9,295 bases of DNA, taken from positions 1-9,295 of the forward strand of contig PAFF01000032.1 in NCBI GenBank assembly GCA_002704045.1, in the 5' to 3' direction. Source of the DNA: Fidelibacterota bacterium (GTDB taxonomy: Bacteria; Fidelibacterota; Marinisomatia; SCGC-AAA003-L08; GCA-002704045). Every line of letters starts with the position of its first letter. Position 1 is the first letter of the stretch. The notes below the pieces were generated by a model that saw only the letters and a list, made by a program, of their open reading frames with translations, had not been told where the DNA came from and did no database searches. Positions 1 through 5,619 of the stretch are shown in pieces. The position numbers and the translations under genes are program-made.

Positions 1-18
1 AAGTAACATATCAATTAT

Positions 19-24
19 AAGGAG
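19..24 (+). promoter_or_regulatory. Ribosome binding site of the PuuD-like gene
   Basis: AAGGAG lies five bases before the ATG at 30, a near-consensus Shine-Dalgarno sequence at normal spacing. It supports the ATG at 30 as the true start. Only 29 bases precede the gene in this window, so its promoter cannot be judged. Confidence 0.8.
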
Positions 25-29
25 ACAAT

Positions 30-839
30 ATGGAAGAAATTTTACATCCATTATTTAGATGGATTCATATAATCGCAGGGATAACCTGGATAGGCTTACT
101 CTATTTCTTTAACTTTATTAATGGTCATGTAGCTGCAACTATGGATGCTGATAGCAAAAGAAAAGTTGTACCTGAACTTATGCCCAGAGCATTGTATTGG
201 TTTAGATATGGCGCTGCTTGGACATGGCTGTCAGGTATTGTTCTGATGTATATTGTTTTTTGGGGCGGAGGCTTATCATTTGGTGAATCTGCGGGAACAA
301 ATCTTTTTGACGAAGGTACAATGGTTTCTCAAACTACCCATATAATGCTTCTATTTACTTTTGCAGCAGTTTTTCTTTATGATTACCTTTACAAAACAGG
401 CTTAGCAAGTAATGTTAGAATCATTACAATAGTAAGTTTTCTACTAGTAGCTGCAGTAATTTACTTATTTAAATTTGTGTCAGGTTTCTCATACAGAGGT
501 TTCAATATACATTTGGGAGCAATGTTTGGGACTATGATGGCTTTTAATGTATGGTTTAGAATTTGGCCAGCACAACAAAAAATAATCACAGCTATAAAAG
601 ATGGTCAGGCTCCGAATGGTTCAGATGTTGCATTAGCTGGCTTAAGATCAAAGCACAATACATATATGTCAATTCCATTAATTTGGACAATGATGAATCA
701 ACATACAGTTATTTTTGCAGGTGGTAATTTTGGTATAACAGAATCAACAAATTGGTTGGTGCTTGTAGCTATGGTAGCTATTGGATGGCATTTAGCATTT
801 CAACTTTATAAAAAATCTGCAAAAGTTAAAGGTTTTTAA
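30..839 (+). CDS. puuD: PuuD-like membrane protein (Urate_ox_N domain only)
   Basis: This is a 269-residue, multi-pass inner-membrane protein. Hydrophobic segments fall at about residues 7-30, 57-79, 103-121, 130-151, 160-180, 213-229 and 242-258. Family assignment rests on the N-terminal HPLFRWIHIIAGITWIG region, the HLGAMFGTMMAFNVWF stretch (161-176) followed by WPAQQK, and the KHNTYMSIP motif (208-216) before a later helix. These match the membrane domain of PuuD, the urate oxidase found in some proteobacteria. Histidines 13, 104, 161, 209, 225 and 254 sit in or near membrane segments and could bind heme; that is inference. Full PuuD carries a C-terminal cytochrome c domain with CXXCH. Here the protein ends shortly after the last helix with no CXXCH, so urate oxidation would need a separate electron acceptor, or the protein does something else. 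No other purine gene is adjacent. A terminator follows, so it is transcriptionally separate from the downstream operon. Confidence 0.8.
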   Translation: MEEILHPLFRWIHIIAGITWIGLLYFFNFINGHVAATMDADSKRKVVPELMPRALYWFRYGAAWTWLSGIVLMYIVFWGGGLSFGESAGTNLFDEGTMVSQTTHIMLLFTFAAVFLYDYLYKTGLASNVRIITIVSFLLVAAVIYLFKFVSGFSYRGFNIHLGAMFGTMMAFNVWFRIWPAQQKIITAIKDGQAPNGSDVALAGLRSKHNTYMSIPLIWTMMNQHTVIFAGGNFGITESTNWLVLVAMVAIGWHLAFQLYKKSAKVKGF

Positions 840-855
840 TTGTCATTTAATTTAT

Positions 856-886
856 AAAAAACCCTCATTATGGAGGGTTTTTTTTT
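856..886 (+). terminator. Rho-independent terminator after the PuuD-like gene
   Basis: CCCTC (862-866) pairs with GAGGG (873-877) around a six-base loop. Flanking A and T runs extend the stem to 856-883, and an uninterrupted run of nine T residues covers 878-886. It begins 17 bases after the PuuD-like stop codon and separates that gene from the tyrosine-degradation operon. Because the A-tract also lies upstream of the stem, it could work in reverse, but no convergent gene is present. Confidence 0.92.
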
Positions 887-906
887 GTTCAAAAATCAAC
901 AAACCG

Positions 907-935
907 ATTTTAGAGTATTAAAAAAAATACTAAAT
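907..935 (+). promoter_or_regulatory. Candidate operator: inverted repeat before hppD
   Basis: AGTATT (914-919) and AATACT (926-931) are perfect inverted repeats separated by six A residues. The symmetry extends imperfectly outward, with TTTAG on the left and TAAATT on the right, if a two-base offset is allowed. It lies between the upstream terminator and the first gene of the operon and would overlap the -35 zone of the candidate promoter. A transcription factor site is a reasonable inference. In so AT-rich a spacer a chance palindrome is also possible, and no regulator gene is nearby. Confidence 0.35.
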
Positions 936-941
936 TAAAAT
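936..941 (+). promoter_or_regulatory. Weak candidate -10 box for the operon
   Basis: TAAAAT matches five of six positions of the TATAAT consensus and would place transcription start near 948, about 30 bases before the TTG start codon. No good TTGACA-like -35 element lies 16-18 bases upstream; that region is the inverted repeat at 914-931. An activator-dependent promoter would fit. The operon must start somewhere in 887-978, because a strong terminator precedes it, but the exact element is uncertain. Confidence 0.3.
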
Positions 942-968
942 AAGTTTTTTTTATGAAATTCATTCACT

Positions 969-973
969 AGGAG
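969..973 (+). promoter_or_regulatory. Ribosome binding site that fixes the TTG start of hppD
   Basis: AGGAG lies five bases before TTG at 979. No in-frame ATG exists nearby: the closest upstream ATG (953) is out of frame and stops after five codons. The encoded sequence just after the TTG already reads as the conserved HPPD N-terminus. The Shine-Dalgarno sequence therefore decides in favour of the rare TTG start. Confidence 0.8.
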
Positions 974-978
974 AAAAA

Positions 979-2100
979 TTGGCATTTATAACATCAAAAT
1001 GGAATGGTAAGGAATATTTTCCTATTCATAATTTCCATCATGTGGAATTTTATGTTGGGAATGCAAAACAATCAGTTCACTATTACAGATCTGCCTTTGG
1101 ATTTGAGCCATATGCTTATTCTGGACCTGAAACTGGCATTAAAAATCAGGTTTCCTACGTATTAAAAAACAATAGACAATTTTTTATTTTTACAACACCA
1201 TTAAATTCAAATCATCCAGGTTCAGAATGGTTAAAAAAACATGGTGATGGAGTTTTTGATATTGCGTTTTTAGTGGATTCTGCGAAAGAAGCCTATGAAT
1301 CATGTTTATCCAGAGGTGCCATTGGATACAATAAACCTTTTTCAATAAAAAATAAAGATGGTCATTATGGCAAGTCTTCAATTAAAACCTACGGTGACAC
1401 CATACATTCTTTTATAAATGACAGAGATTACAATGGTTTATGGGCACCTAAATTTGATTCAGTAAAACTTCCTAATGTCAAAACCGAAAATACAGCTTTA
1501 GTAAAAATAGACCACATTGTTGGTAATGTCGAATTGGATAAAATGGATGATTGGAAAAAATATTACGAAACAATTTTTGGATTTATGACTTTTGTTAGAT
1601 TCGACGAGACAGATATAAGTACTAAATATTCATCACTAAAGAGCATAGTTGTTCGATCAAAAAATTGGAAAGTTAAGCTTCCAATAAATGAACCAGCAAA
1701 AGGAATTAAAAAATCTCAAATTGAAGAATATTTAGATTTTAATGAAGGTCCTGGCGTACAACACATAGCAATTCATACAAATGATATTATAAAATCAATT
1801 AAAGCACTGAGAAATAATGGCGTAGATTTTTTGGTTGTTCCTGATTCTTACTATGATGATTTGAAAAAAAGAGTAGGAAATATTGACGAAGATATCGATA
1901 AACTTAAAGAATTAAATATTTTAGTTGACAGAGACGAGGAAGGCTACTTATTACAATTATTTACAAAACCAATTGAGGATAGGCCCACATTATTTATTGA
2001 GATAATTCAAAGAAAAGGTTCAAGAGGTTTTGGTCAAGGAAACTTTCAGGCCCTATTTGAATCTATTGAAAGAGAGCAAGCATTAAGAGGTAATTTATAA
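979..2100 (+). CDS. hppD: 4-hydroxyphenylpyruvate dioxygenase
   Basis: This cytosolic non-heme Fe(II) enzyme decarboxylates, hydroxylates and rearranges 4-hydroxyphenylpyruvate to homogentisate using O2. The 373 residues form two VOC-fold domains: an N-terminal one at about 14-155, with the FHHVEFYVGNAKQSVHYY start typical of the family, and a catalytic one at about 172-350. The expected Fe ligands are visible: His179 in KIDHIVGN, His262 in GVQHIA and Glu341 in FIEIIQRKG. The GFGQGNFQALFESIEREQ tail (350-367) is the HPPD C-terminal helix that closes the active site. Length is normal for the family. Translation starts at TTG. The stop overlaps the next gene's ATG by one base (TAATG), so the dioxygenase for the product is translationally coupled. 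It is the first gene of the operon. Hydroxymandelate synthase is a related alternative, but the next gene makes HPPD by far the better call. Confidence 0.96.
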   Translation: MAFITSKWNGKEYFPIHNFHHVEFYVGNAKQSVHYYRSAFGFEPYAYSGPETGIKNQVSYVLKNNRQFFIFTTPLNSNHPGSEWLKKHGDGVFDIAFLVDSAKEAYESCLSRGAIGYNKPFSIKNKDGHYGKSSIKTYGDTIHSFINDRDYNGLWAPKFDSVKLPNVKTENTALVKIDHIVGNVELDKMDDWKKYYETIFGFMTFVRFDETDISTKYSSLKSIVVRSKNWKVKLPINEPAKGIKKSQIEEYLDFNEGPGVQHIAIHTNDIIKSIKALRNNGVDFLVVPDSYYDDLKKRVGNIDEDIDKLKELNILVDRDEEGYLLQLFTKPIEDRPTLFIEIIQRKGSRGFGQGNFQALFESIEREQALRGNL

Positions 2101-3239
2101 TGCCATTTTATAAATCAGAAGGTAAAGTTCCTAAAAAACGCCACACAACAATGTTCAATGGTAAAAAACTCTATTATGAGGAATTAATAAGTAGAAATGG
2201 TTTTAGTAGCATTTATACAAATGTCTACCATCTAAATAGACCAACACAAATTACTAAGATTGGAAAACTTGAGCCAATAATTTTAAGGGATAGTACAAAA
2301 AAATACAGAGCTCGTCATATAAAGACCTCTAATATTCATTCTGGAAATTTAGATAATAGAACCAATCTACTTTATAATTTAGATTTAACAATATCTGTTT
2401 TAAAATTAGATAATTCCTGCTCATTTTTTTTTAAAAATGGTATTGAAGATGAATTATTCTATGTTCAATATGGTTCAGGTTCCTTATCAACTAACTTCGG
2501 TGATTTAAGTTTTAAGCCTGGAGATTATATAATTATTCCAAGAGGAATAATTTTTAAATTTATTATTTCTGAAAGTATAAAGCTTCTATCAGTACAATCA
2601 AAAGATCCAATTGAAACTCCAAATAAATACAAAAATAATCAAGGACAACTGCTTGAACATTCACCCTATTGCGAACGTGATATTAGAGTACCTAAATTAA
2701 ATGATCCAATAGATGAAAAAGGTGATTTTTTAATTAAAGTCAAAACTAATAAAGGATTTCAAACCTTTCATTATGCCACTCACCCTTTTGATTTGGTGGG
2801 ATGGGATGGATATTACTTTCCGTGGATATTAAGCATTCATGATTTTGAACCTATTGTTGGTAGTATTCATCAACCACCTCCTGTACATCAGACATTTCAA
2901 TCAAAAAACTTTGTAATATGTTCATTTGTTCCAAGACCATTTGATTTTCATCCAAATTCTATACCAGCACCCTACCCTCATTCAAATTTAGATTCAGATG
3001 AAGTCATATACTATTCAAAAGGAGATTTTATGAGCAGGAAAGGAATTGATACTGAATCTATTACATTACACCCTATGGGAATACCACACGGTCCTCAGCC
3101 AGGTAAATATCAGTCTTCAGTGGGTAAAAAACATACAGATGAACTTGCGGTCATGATCGATACGTTTAAAAGTCTTAATATTGCATATCAAAGCAGTGAA
3201 CTTGACGATCCATCATACCCTTTAAGTTGGATAAATTAA
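2100..3239 (+). CDS. hmgA: Homogentisate 1,2-dioxygenase
   Basis: It opens the ring of homogentisate with O2 to give maleylacetoacetate, using a mononuclear Fe(II) in a cupin fold. The 379-residue protein opens with MPFYKSEGKVPKKRHT and has a NRPTQ motif at 46-50, as in the bacterial branch I associate with Bacteroidetes-type homogentisate dioxygenases. It is shorter than the human-type enzyme of about 445 residues. The C-terminal metal-site region is recognisable: PYPHSNLDSDE (291-301) and LHPMGIPHGPQPG (323-335). His294, Glu301 and His330 correspond to human His335, Glu341 and His371. The His-to-Glu spacing is seven here against six in human, so either a one-residue insertion is present or Asp300 takes part. 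The ATG shares one base with the upstream stop, and AGAGG (2086-2090) within the end of hppD can serve as ribosome binding site. It directly follows the enzyme that makes its substrate. Confidence 0.94.
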   Translation: MPFYKSEGKVPKKRHTTMFNGKKLYYEELISRNGFSSIYTNVYHLNRPTQITKIGKLEPIILRDSTKKYRARHIKTSNIHSGNLDNRTNLLYNLDLTISVLKLDNSCSFFFKNGIEDELFYVQYGSGSLSTNFGDLSFKPGDYIIIPRGIIFKFIISESIKLLSVQSKDPIETPNKYKNNQGQLLEHSPYCERDIRVPKLNDPIDEKGDFLIKVKTNKGFQTFHYATHPFDLVGWDGYYFPWILSIHDFEPIVGSIHQPPPVHQTFQSKNFVICSFVPRPFDFHPNSIPAPYPHSNLDSDEVIYYSKGDFMSRKGIDTESITLHPMGIPHGPQPGKYQSSVGKKHTDELAVMIDTFKSLNIAYQSSELDDPSYPLSWIN

Positions 3240-3249
3240 AAGGTACAAT

Positions 3250-3492
3250 ATGACAATAGAAGAAATAAAAATAAAATTAGAAGACGCTTTTCCAGGAGCA
3301 ACGATAGAATTAATAAATACATCCTCAATGCACGTTGGTCATGGTGCAAAAGGATATCATCTTAAAACAACAATTGAATATAGTGGTTTTAGAGGGTTAT
3401 CACTCATTGAACAACATAGATTAGTCCAAAAAGCTCTTAAAGATGAGCTGAATGGTATCATCCATGCACTATCAATTAAGACAATAGTTTAA
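3250..3492 (+). CDS. bolA: BolA family protein
   Basis: This small 80-residue BolA/IbaG-type protein has one BolA domain (about 5-78). BolA proteins pair with monothiol CGFS glutaredoxins to hold or transfer [2Fe-2S] clusters; some also affect transcription. Visible conserved features are the His28/His31 loop in SSMHVGHGAKGYH, His37, the FRG turn (47-49), EQHRLVQKAL in place of the more usual RHR, and the invariant C-terminal His72 in IIHALSIKT that contributes to cluster binding. Its ATG has its own AAAAGGT ribosome binding site (3238-3243), seven bases away. It sits 10 bases after hmgA and 12 bases before the glutaredoxin, its expected partner. Placement inside an aromatic catabolism operon is unusual; see the findings. 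Confidence 0.92.
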   Translation: MTIEEIKIKLEDAFPGATIELINTSSMHVGHGAKGYHLKTTIEYSGFRGLSLIEQHRLVQKALKDELNGIIHALSIKTIV

Positions 3493-3504
3493 AAAGGAGT
3501 AAAA

Positions 3505-3822
3505 ATGAATCAAGAACAAAAAGATCTGGTCAAAAACACAATTAATTCAAATAAAATATTTGTTATGCTTAAAGGTACCCCAGAACAGCCAAGATGCGGT
3601 TTTTCAAATAGGGTGGTTCAAGTATTAAATCATTTCGATGTTGAATTTAGTTCCTTAAACGTATTTGATAATGTCGAATTAATGAATCTAATAAAAGAAC
3701 ACTCAAACTGGCCCACTACACCACAATTATACGTTAATGGTGAACTAATTGGTGGATGTGATATAGTCGAAGAGTTAGCTCAAAGTGGTGAATTAAAAAA
3801 TATTTTAGATAAGGCAAAATAA
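3505..3822 (+). CDS. grxD: Monothiol CGFS glutaredoxin (Grx4/GrxD type)
   Basis: This 105-residue single-domain glutaredoxin carries the monothiol active site Cys31-Gly-Phe-Ser34. The family's glutathione-binding elements are present: Lys23 in MLKGTP, the WPTTPQLYVNG stretch with the cis-proline Pro73, and GGCD at 83-86. CGFS glutaredoxins coordinate a [2Fe-2S] cluster with glutathione and act as cluster carriers and iron sensors; most have little oxidoreductase activity. AAGGAG (3494-3499), five bases before ATG, is among the strongest ribosome binding sites here. The gene directly follows bolA, matching the known BolA-Grx complex. Its presence implies a glutathione-using cell. The pair may supply general Fe-S and iron homeostasis, or may support the Fe(II) enzymes encoded around it; the second idea is inference. 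Confidence 0.96.
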   Translation: MNQEQKDLVKNTINSNKIFVMLKGTPEQPRCGFSNRVVQVLNHFDVEFSSLNVFDNVELMNLIKEHSNWPTTPQLYVNGELIGGCDIVEELAQSGELKNILDKAK

Positions 3823-3828
3823 TTTATT

Positions 3829-4761
3829 ATGAAATTAGTAACATTTAAATATGAAAACAAAATAGCATTTGGAGCATTAAAGGACGAAATGGTTTTTAAT
3901 TTGAAACATTTAGATTCTGATATTCCAAACAATACAATCGAATTTATAACAAATATGGATTCTAATCTTAAAAAAGCAGAAGAAGCTATGAAAAACAATC
4001 AGGGAATTAATAAATCTCAGGTTGAATTTTTATCACCTGTATTAAATCCTCCATCTGTAAAAGATGGTTATGCTTTTAGACAGCACGTTGCAACAGCGCG
4101 ACGTAATAGAGGACTTGAAATGATACCTGAGTTTGATGAAATTCCAATTTTTTATTTCACAAACCATCATGCAATTTTCGGTGAAGGAAACTTTCCTGTG
4201 CTTAAAGATCACTTAGACAAGCTTGATTTTGAGTTAGAGTGCGCTGCTGTGATTGGTAAAAAAGGTAGAAATATTTCAGCTTCAGAAGCAGATAATTATA
4301 TAGCTGGTTTTATGATAATGAACGATCTTTCAGCAAGAGGCCTCCAAATGCAAGAGATGAAGTTAAATTTAGGACCTGCTAAAGGAAAAGATTTTGGTTC
4401 AACATTTGGACCATACCTCGTAACAAAAGATGAACTTGAAGATTTCAAAATTCCTTCCAAGAATGGGGATAGATATAATTTAAAAATGAAAGCATTTGTT
4501 AATGAAATACAAGTTTCAGAAGATAATTTATCAAATATGAATTGGACATTTGCGCAAATAATTGAAAGAATCAGCTATGGTGCTGATATTTTTCCTGGCG
4601 ATATCATAGGTTCAGGTACTTGTGGAACAGGTTGTTTTTTAGAATTAAATGGATCAAAAATAACTGATAATCAGTGGTTAAAAATTGATGATAAGGTTAA
4701 ACTTGAAATTGAAGGGCTTGGAACTCTTGAGAATAGAATCATTCTGGATAATTTAAGTTAA
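3829..4761 (+). CDS. fahA: Fumarylacetoacetate hydrolase family protein
   Basis: It is the likely C-C hydrolase that splits fumarylacetoacetate into fumarate and acetoacetate. The 310 residues carry an N-terminal cap of about 65 residues and a FAH catalytic domain. The metal and catalytic pattern of mouse/human FAH is readable: Asp79 and His86 in KDGYAFRQHV (the D-x6-H spacing of Asp126/His133), Glu135 and Glu137 in DFELECA, Asp166 in MNDLSARGLQ, and Lys187 in KGKDFG. GSGTCGTGCFLEL (261-273) forms the C-terminal active-site loop. The protein is shorter than eukaryotic FAH (about 420) and fits the shorter bacterial FAH-domain proteins, some of which act on other acylpyruvates. Neighbouring hppD and hmgA strongly favour tyrosine catabolism. 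No maleylacetoacetate isomerase is present, so it might also accept maleylacetoacetate directly; that is inference. No clear Shine-Dalgarno sequence precedes the ATG, and the stop abuts the next ATG with no gap. Confidence 0.9.
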   Translation: MKLVTFKYENKIAFGALKDEMVFNLKHLDSDIPNNTIEFITNMDSNLKKAEEAMKNNQGINKSQVEFLSPVLNPPSVKDGYAFRQHVATARRNRGLEMIPEFDEIPIFYFTNHHAIFGEGNFPVLKDHLDKLDFELECAAVIGKKGRNISASEADNYIAGFMIMNDLSARGLQMQEMKLNLGPAKGKDFGSTFGPYLVTKDELEDFKIPSKNGDRYNLKMKAFVNEIQVSEDNLSNMNWTFAQIIERISYGADIFPGDIIGSGTCGTGCFLELNGSKITDNQWLKIDDKVKLEIEGLGTLENRIILDNLS

Positions 4762-5619
4762 ATGAATTTTAAAACATATGATCCAGATGATCTAAGTATT
4801 AGAGATCGTCACCAAATGCTTATTGGTGCCATTGGACCAAGACCAATAGCACTAACTACATCTATTGATAAAAATAACAATTTGAATCTTGCACCATTTA
4901 GTTTTCATAATATTTTAAGCTCTAACCCACCTATTGTTGGCATCTCTCCAGCTTTAAGTGGAAGAACAGGTCAATCAAAAGATACACTGAAAAATATTAT
5001 TGAAACAAAAAAATTTACTGTTTCAATTGTTTCTTATTCTATGGTAAATCAAATGAACTTATGTGCTGTTGAATTTGATTCAAATATTAATGAATTTGAA
5101 GTGTCTGGATTTTCCGAATTTCAAACTAGTTCATCTATACCTGGCGTAAAAGAATCACCAGTTATTCTTGAATGCGAACTTAGCGATTACATCAAGTTAG
5201 GTGATAAACCAGCATCTGGTAATTTAATTTTAGGTAAAATTTCTAAAATTCATTTAAATGATTTAATTGTTGACGACCAAAACAATATAGATCCCCATAA
5301 AATTGATCAAGTTGGTCGATTAGGTTTAAACTGGTATTCAAGAGCAAATTCTGATCTTTTTGAGCTTGGAACGCCAAGATATAAACCAATGGGATACAGT
5401 AATATACCTAACTTTATTAAATCACATAAAAAATTTAATAATGATCTAATAAACAAGCTTGCTTATCACGATTCTTCAATTGAAACAGAAAGTTCAATCT
5501 TAACTAAGGATGTTTCAGAAGATGAATTAGTTGATAAGTGTATTGATTTAATCATTAAAAATGATACTAAGTCAGCTTGGCAAATCATTAAGTTGATTGA
5601 CAAATCATTTTATGAATAA
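4762..5619 (+). CDS. Flavin-reductase-like split-barrel (FMN-binding) protein
   Basis: The 285-residue protein has an N-terminal flavin reductase-like domain (about 15-190). Its signature is GPRPIALTTSIDKNNNLNLAPFSFHNILSSNPPIVGISP, from residue 25 to the mid 60s, followed by DTLKNIIETKKFTVSIVS. This is the DIM6/NTAB-type FMN-binding split barrel. A less recognisable C-terminal part (about 190-285) contains LGLNWYSRANSDLFELGTPR and then a charged, helix-prone tail. No signal peptide is visible, so it should be cytosolic. Its start abuts the fah stop codon and its end overlaps the acetoacetyl-CoA synthetase start by eight bases, so it is tightly coupled between two pathway enzymes. Canonical phenylalanine/tyrosine breakdown has no assigned flavoprotein step here. 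It may recycle a pterin, reduce a quinone by-product of homogentisate or perform another reaction; none of these is shown by the sequence. Fold confidence is high and reaction confidence is low. Confidence 0.85.
   Translation: MNFKTYDPDDLSIRDRHQMLIGAIGPRPIALTTSIDKNNNLNLAPFSFHNILSSNPPIVGISPALSGRTGQSKDTLKNIIETKKFTVSIVSYSMVNQMNLCAVEFDSNINEFEVSGFSEFQTSSSIPGVKESPVILECELSDYIKLGDKPASGNLILGKISKIHLNDLIVDDQNNIDPHKIDQVGRLGLNWYSRANSDLFELGTPRYKPMGYSNIPNFIKSHKKFNNDLINKLAYHDSSIETESSILTKDVSEDELVDKCIDLIIKNDTKSAWQIIKLIDKSFYE

Noticed and set aside
953..970. Five-codon mini-ORF (MKFIH) whose TAG overlaps the hppD ribosome binding site, a possible leader peptide
   Set aside because: It has no ribosome binding site of its own and no run of regulatory codons, and a mini-ORF of this size is expected by chance in AT-rich DNA. 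It is out of frame with hppD.
1190..1381. Minus-strand open frame of 63 codons inside hppD
   Set aside because: It lies wholly within a strongly conserved enzyme gene, and its translation has no recognisable features.
3505..3822. The glutaredoxin gene as a cryptic maleylacetoacetate isomerase
   Set aside because: Position and glutathione binding are suggestive, but the sequence is an ordinary CGFS cluster-carrier glutaredoxin beside its known BolA partner, with nothing that indicates isomerase activity. It is kept only as a remote possibility in the findings.
3780..3998. Minus-strand open frame of 72 codons across the grxD-fah junction
   Set aside because: It is antisense to two well-supported genes, and its hydrophobic composition is what the AT-rich complement of coding DNA produces.
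5597..5611. TTG at 5597 as an upstream start for acetoacetyl-CoA synthetase
   Set aside because: It adds only five residues (MTNHF), has no Shine-Dalgarno sequence and is less likely than the ATG at 5612, which forms a typical stop-start overlap.
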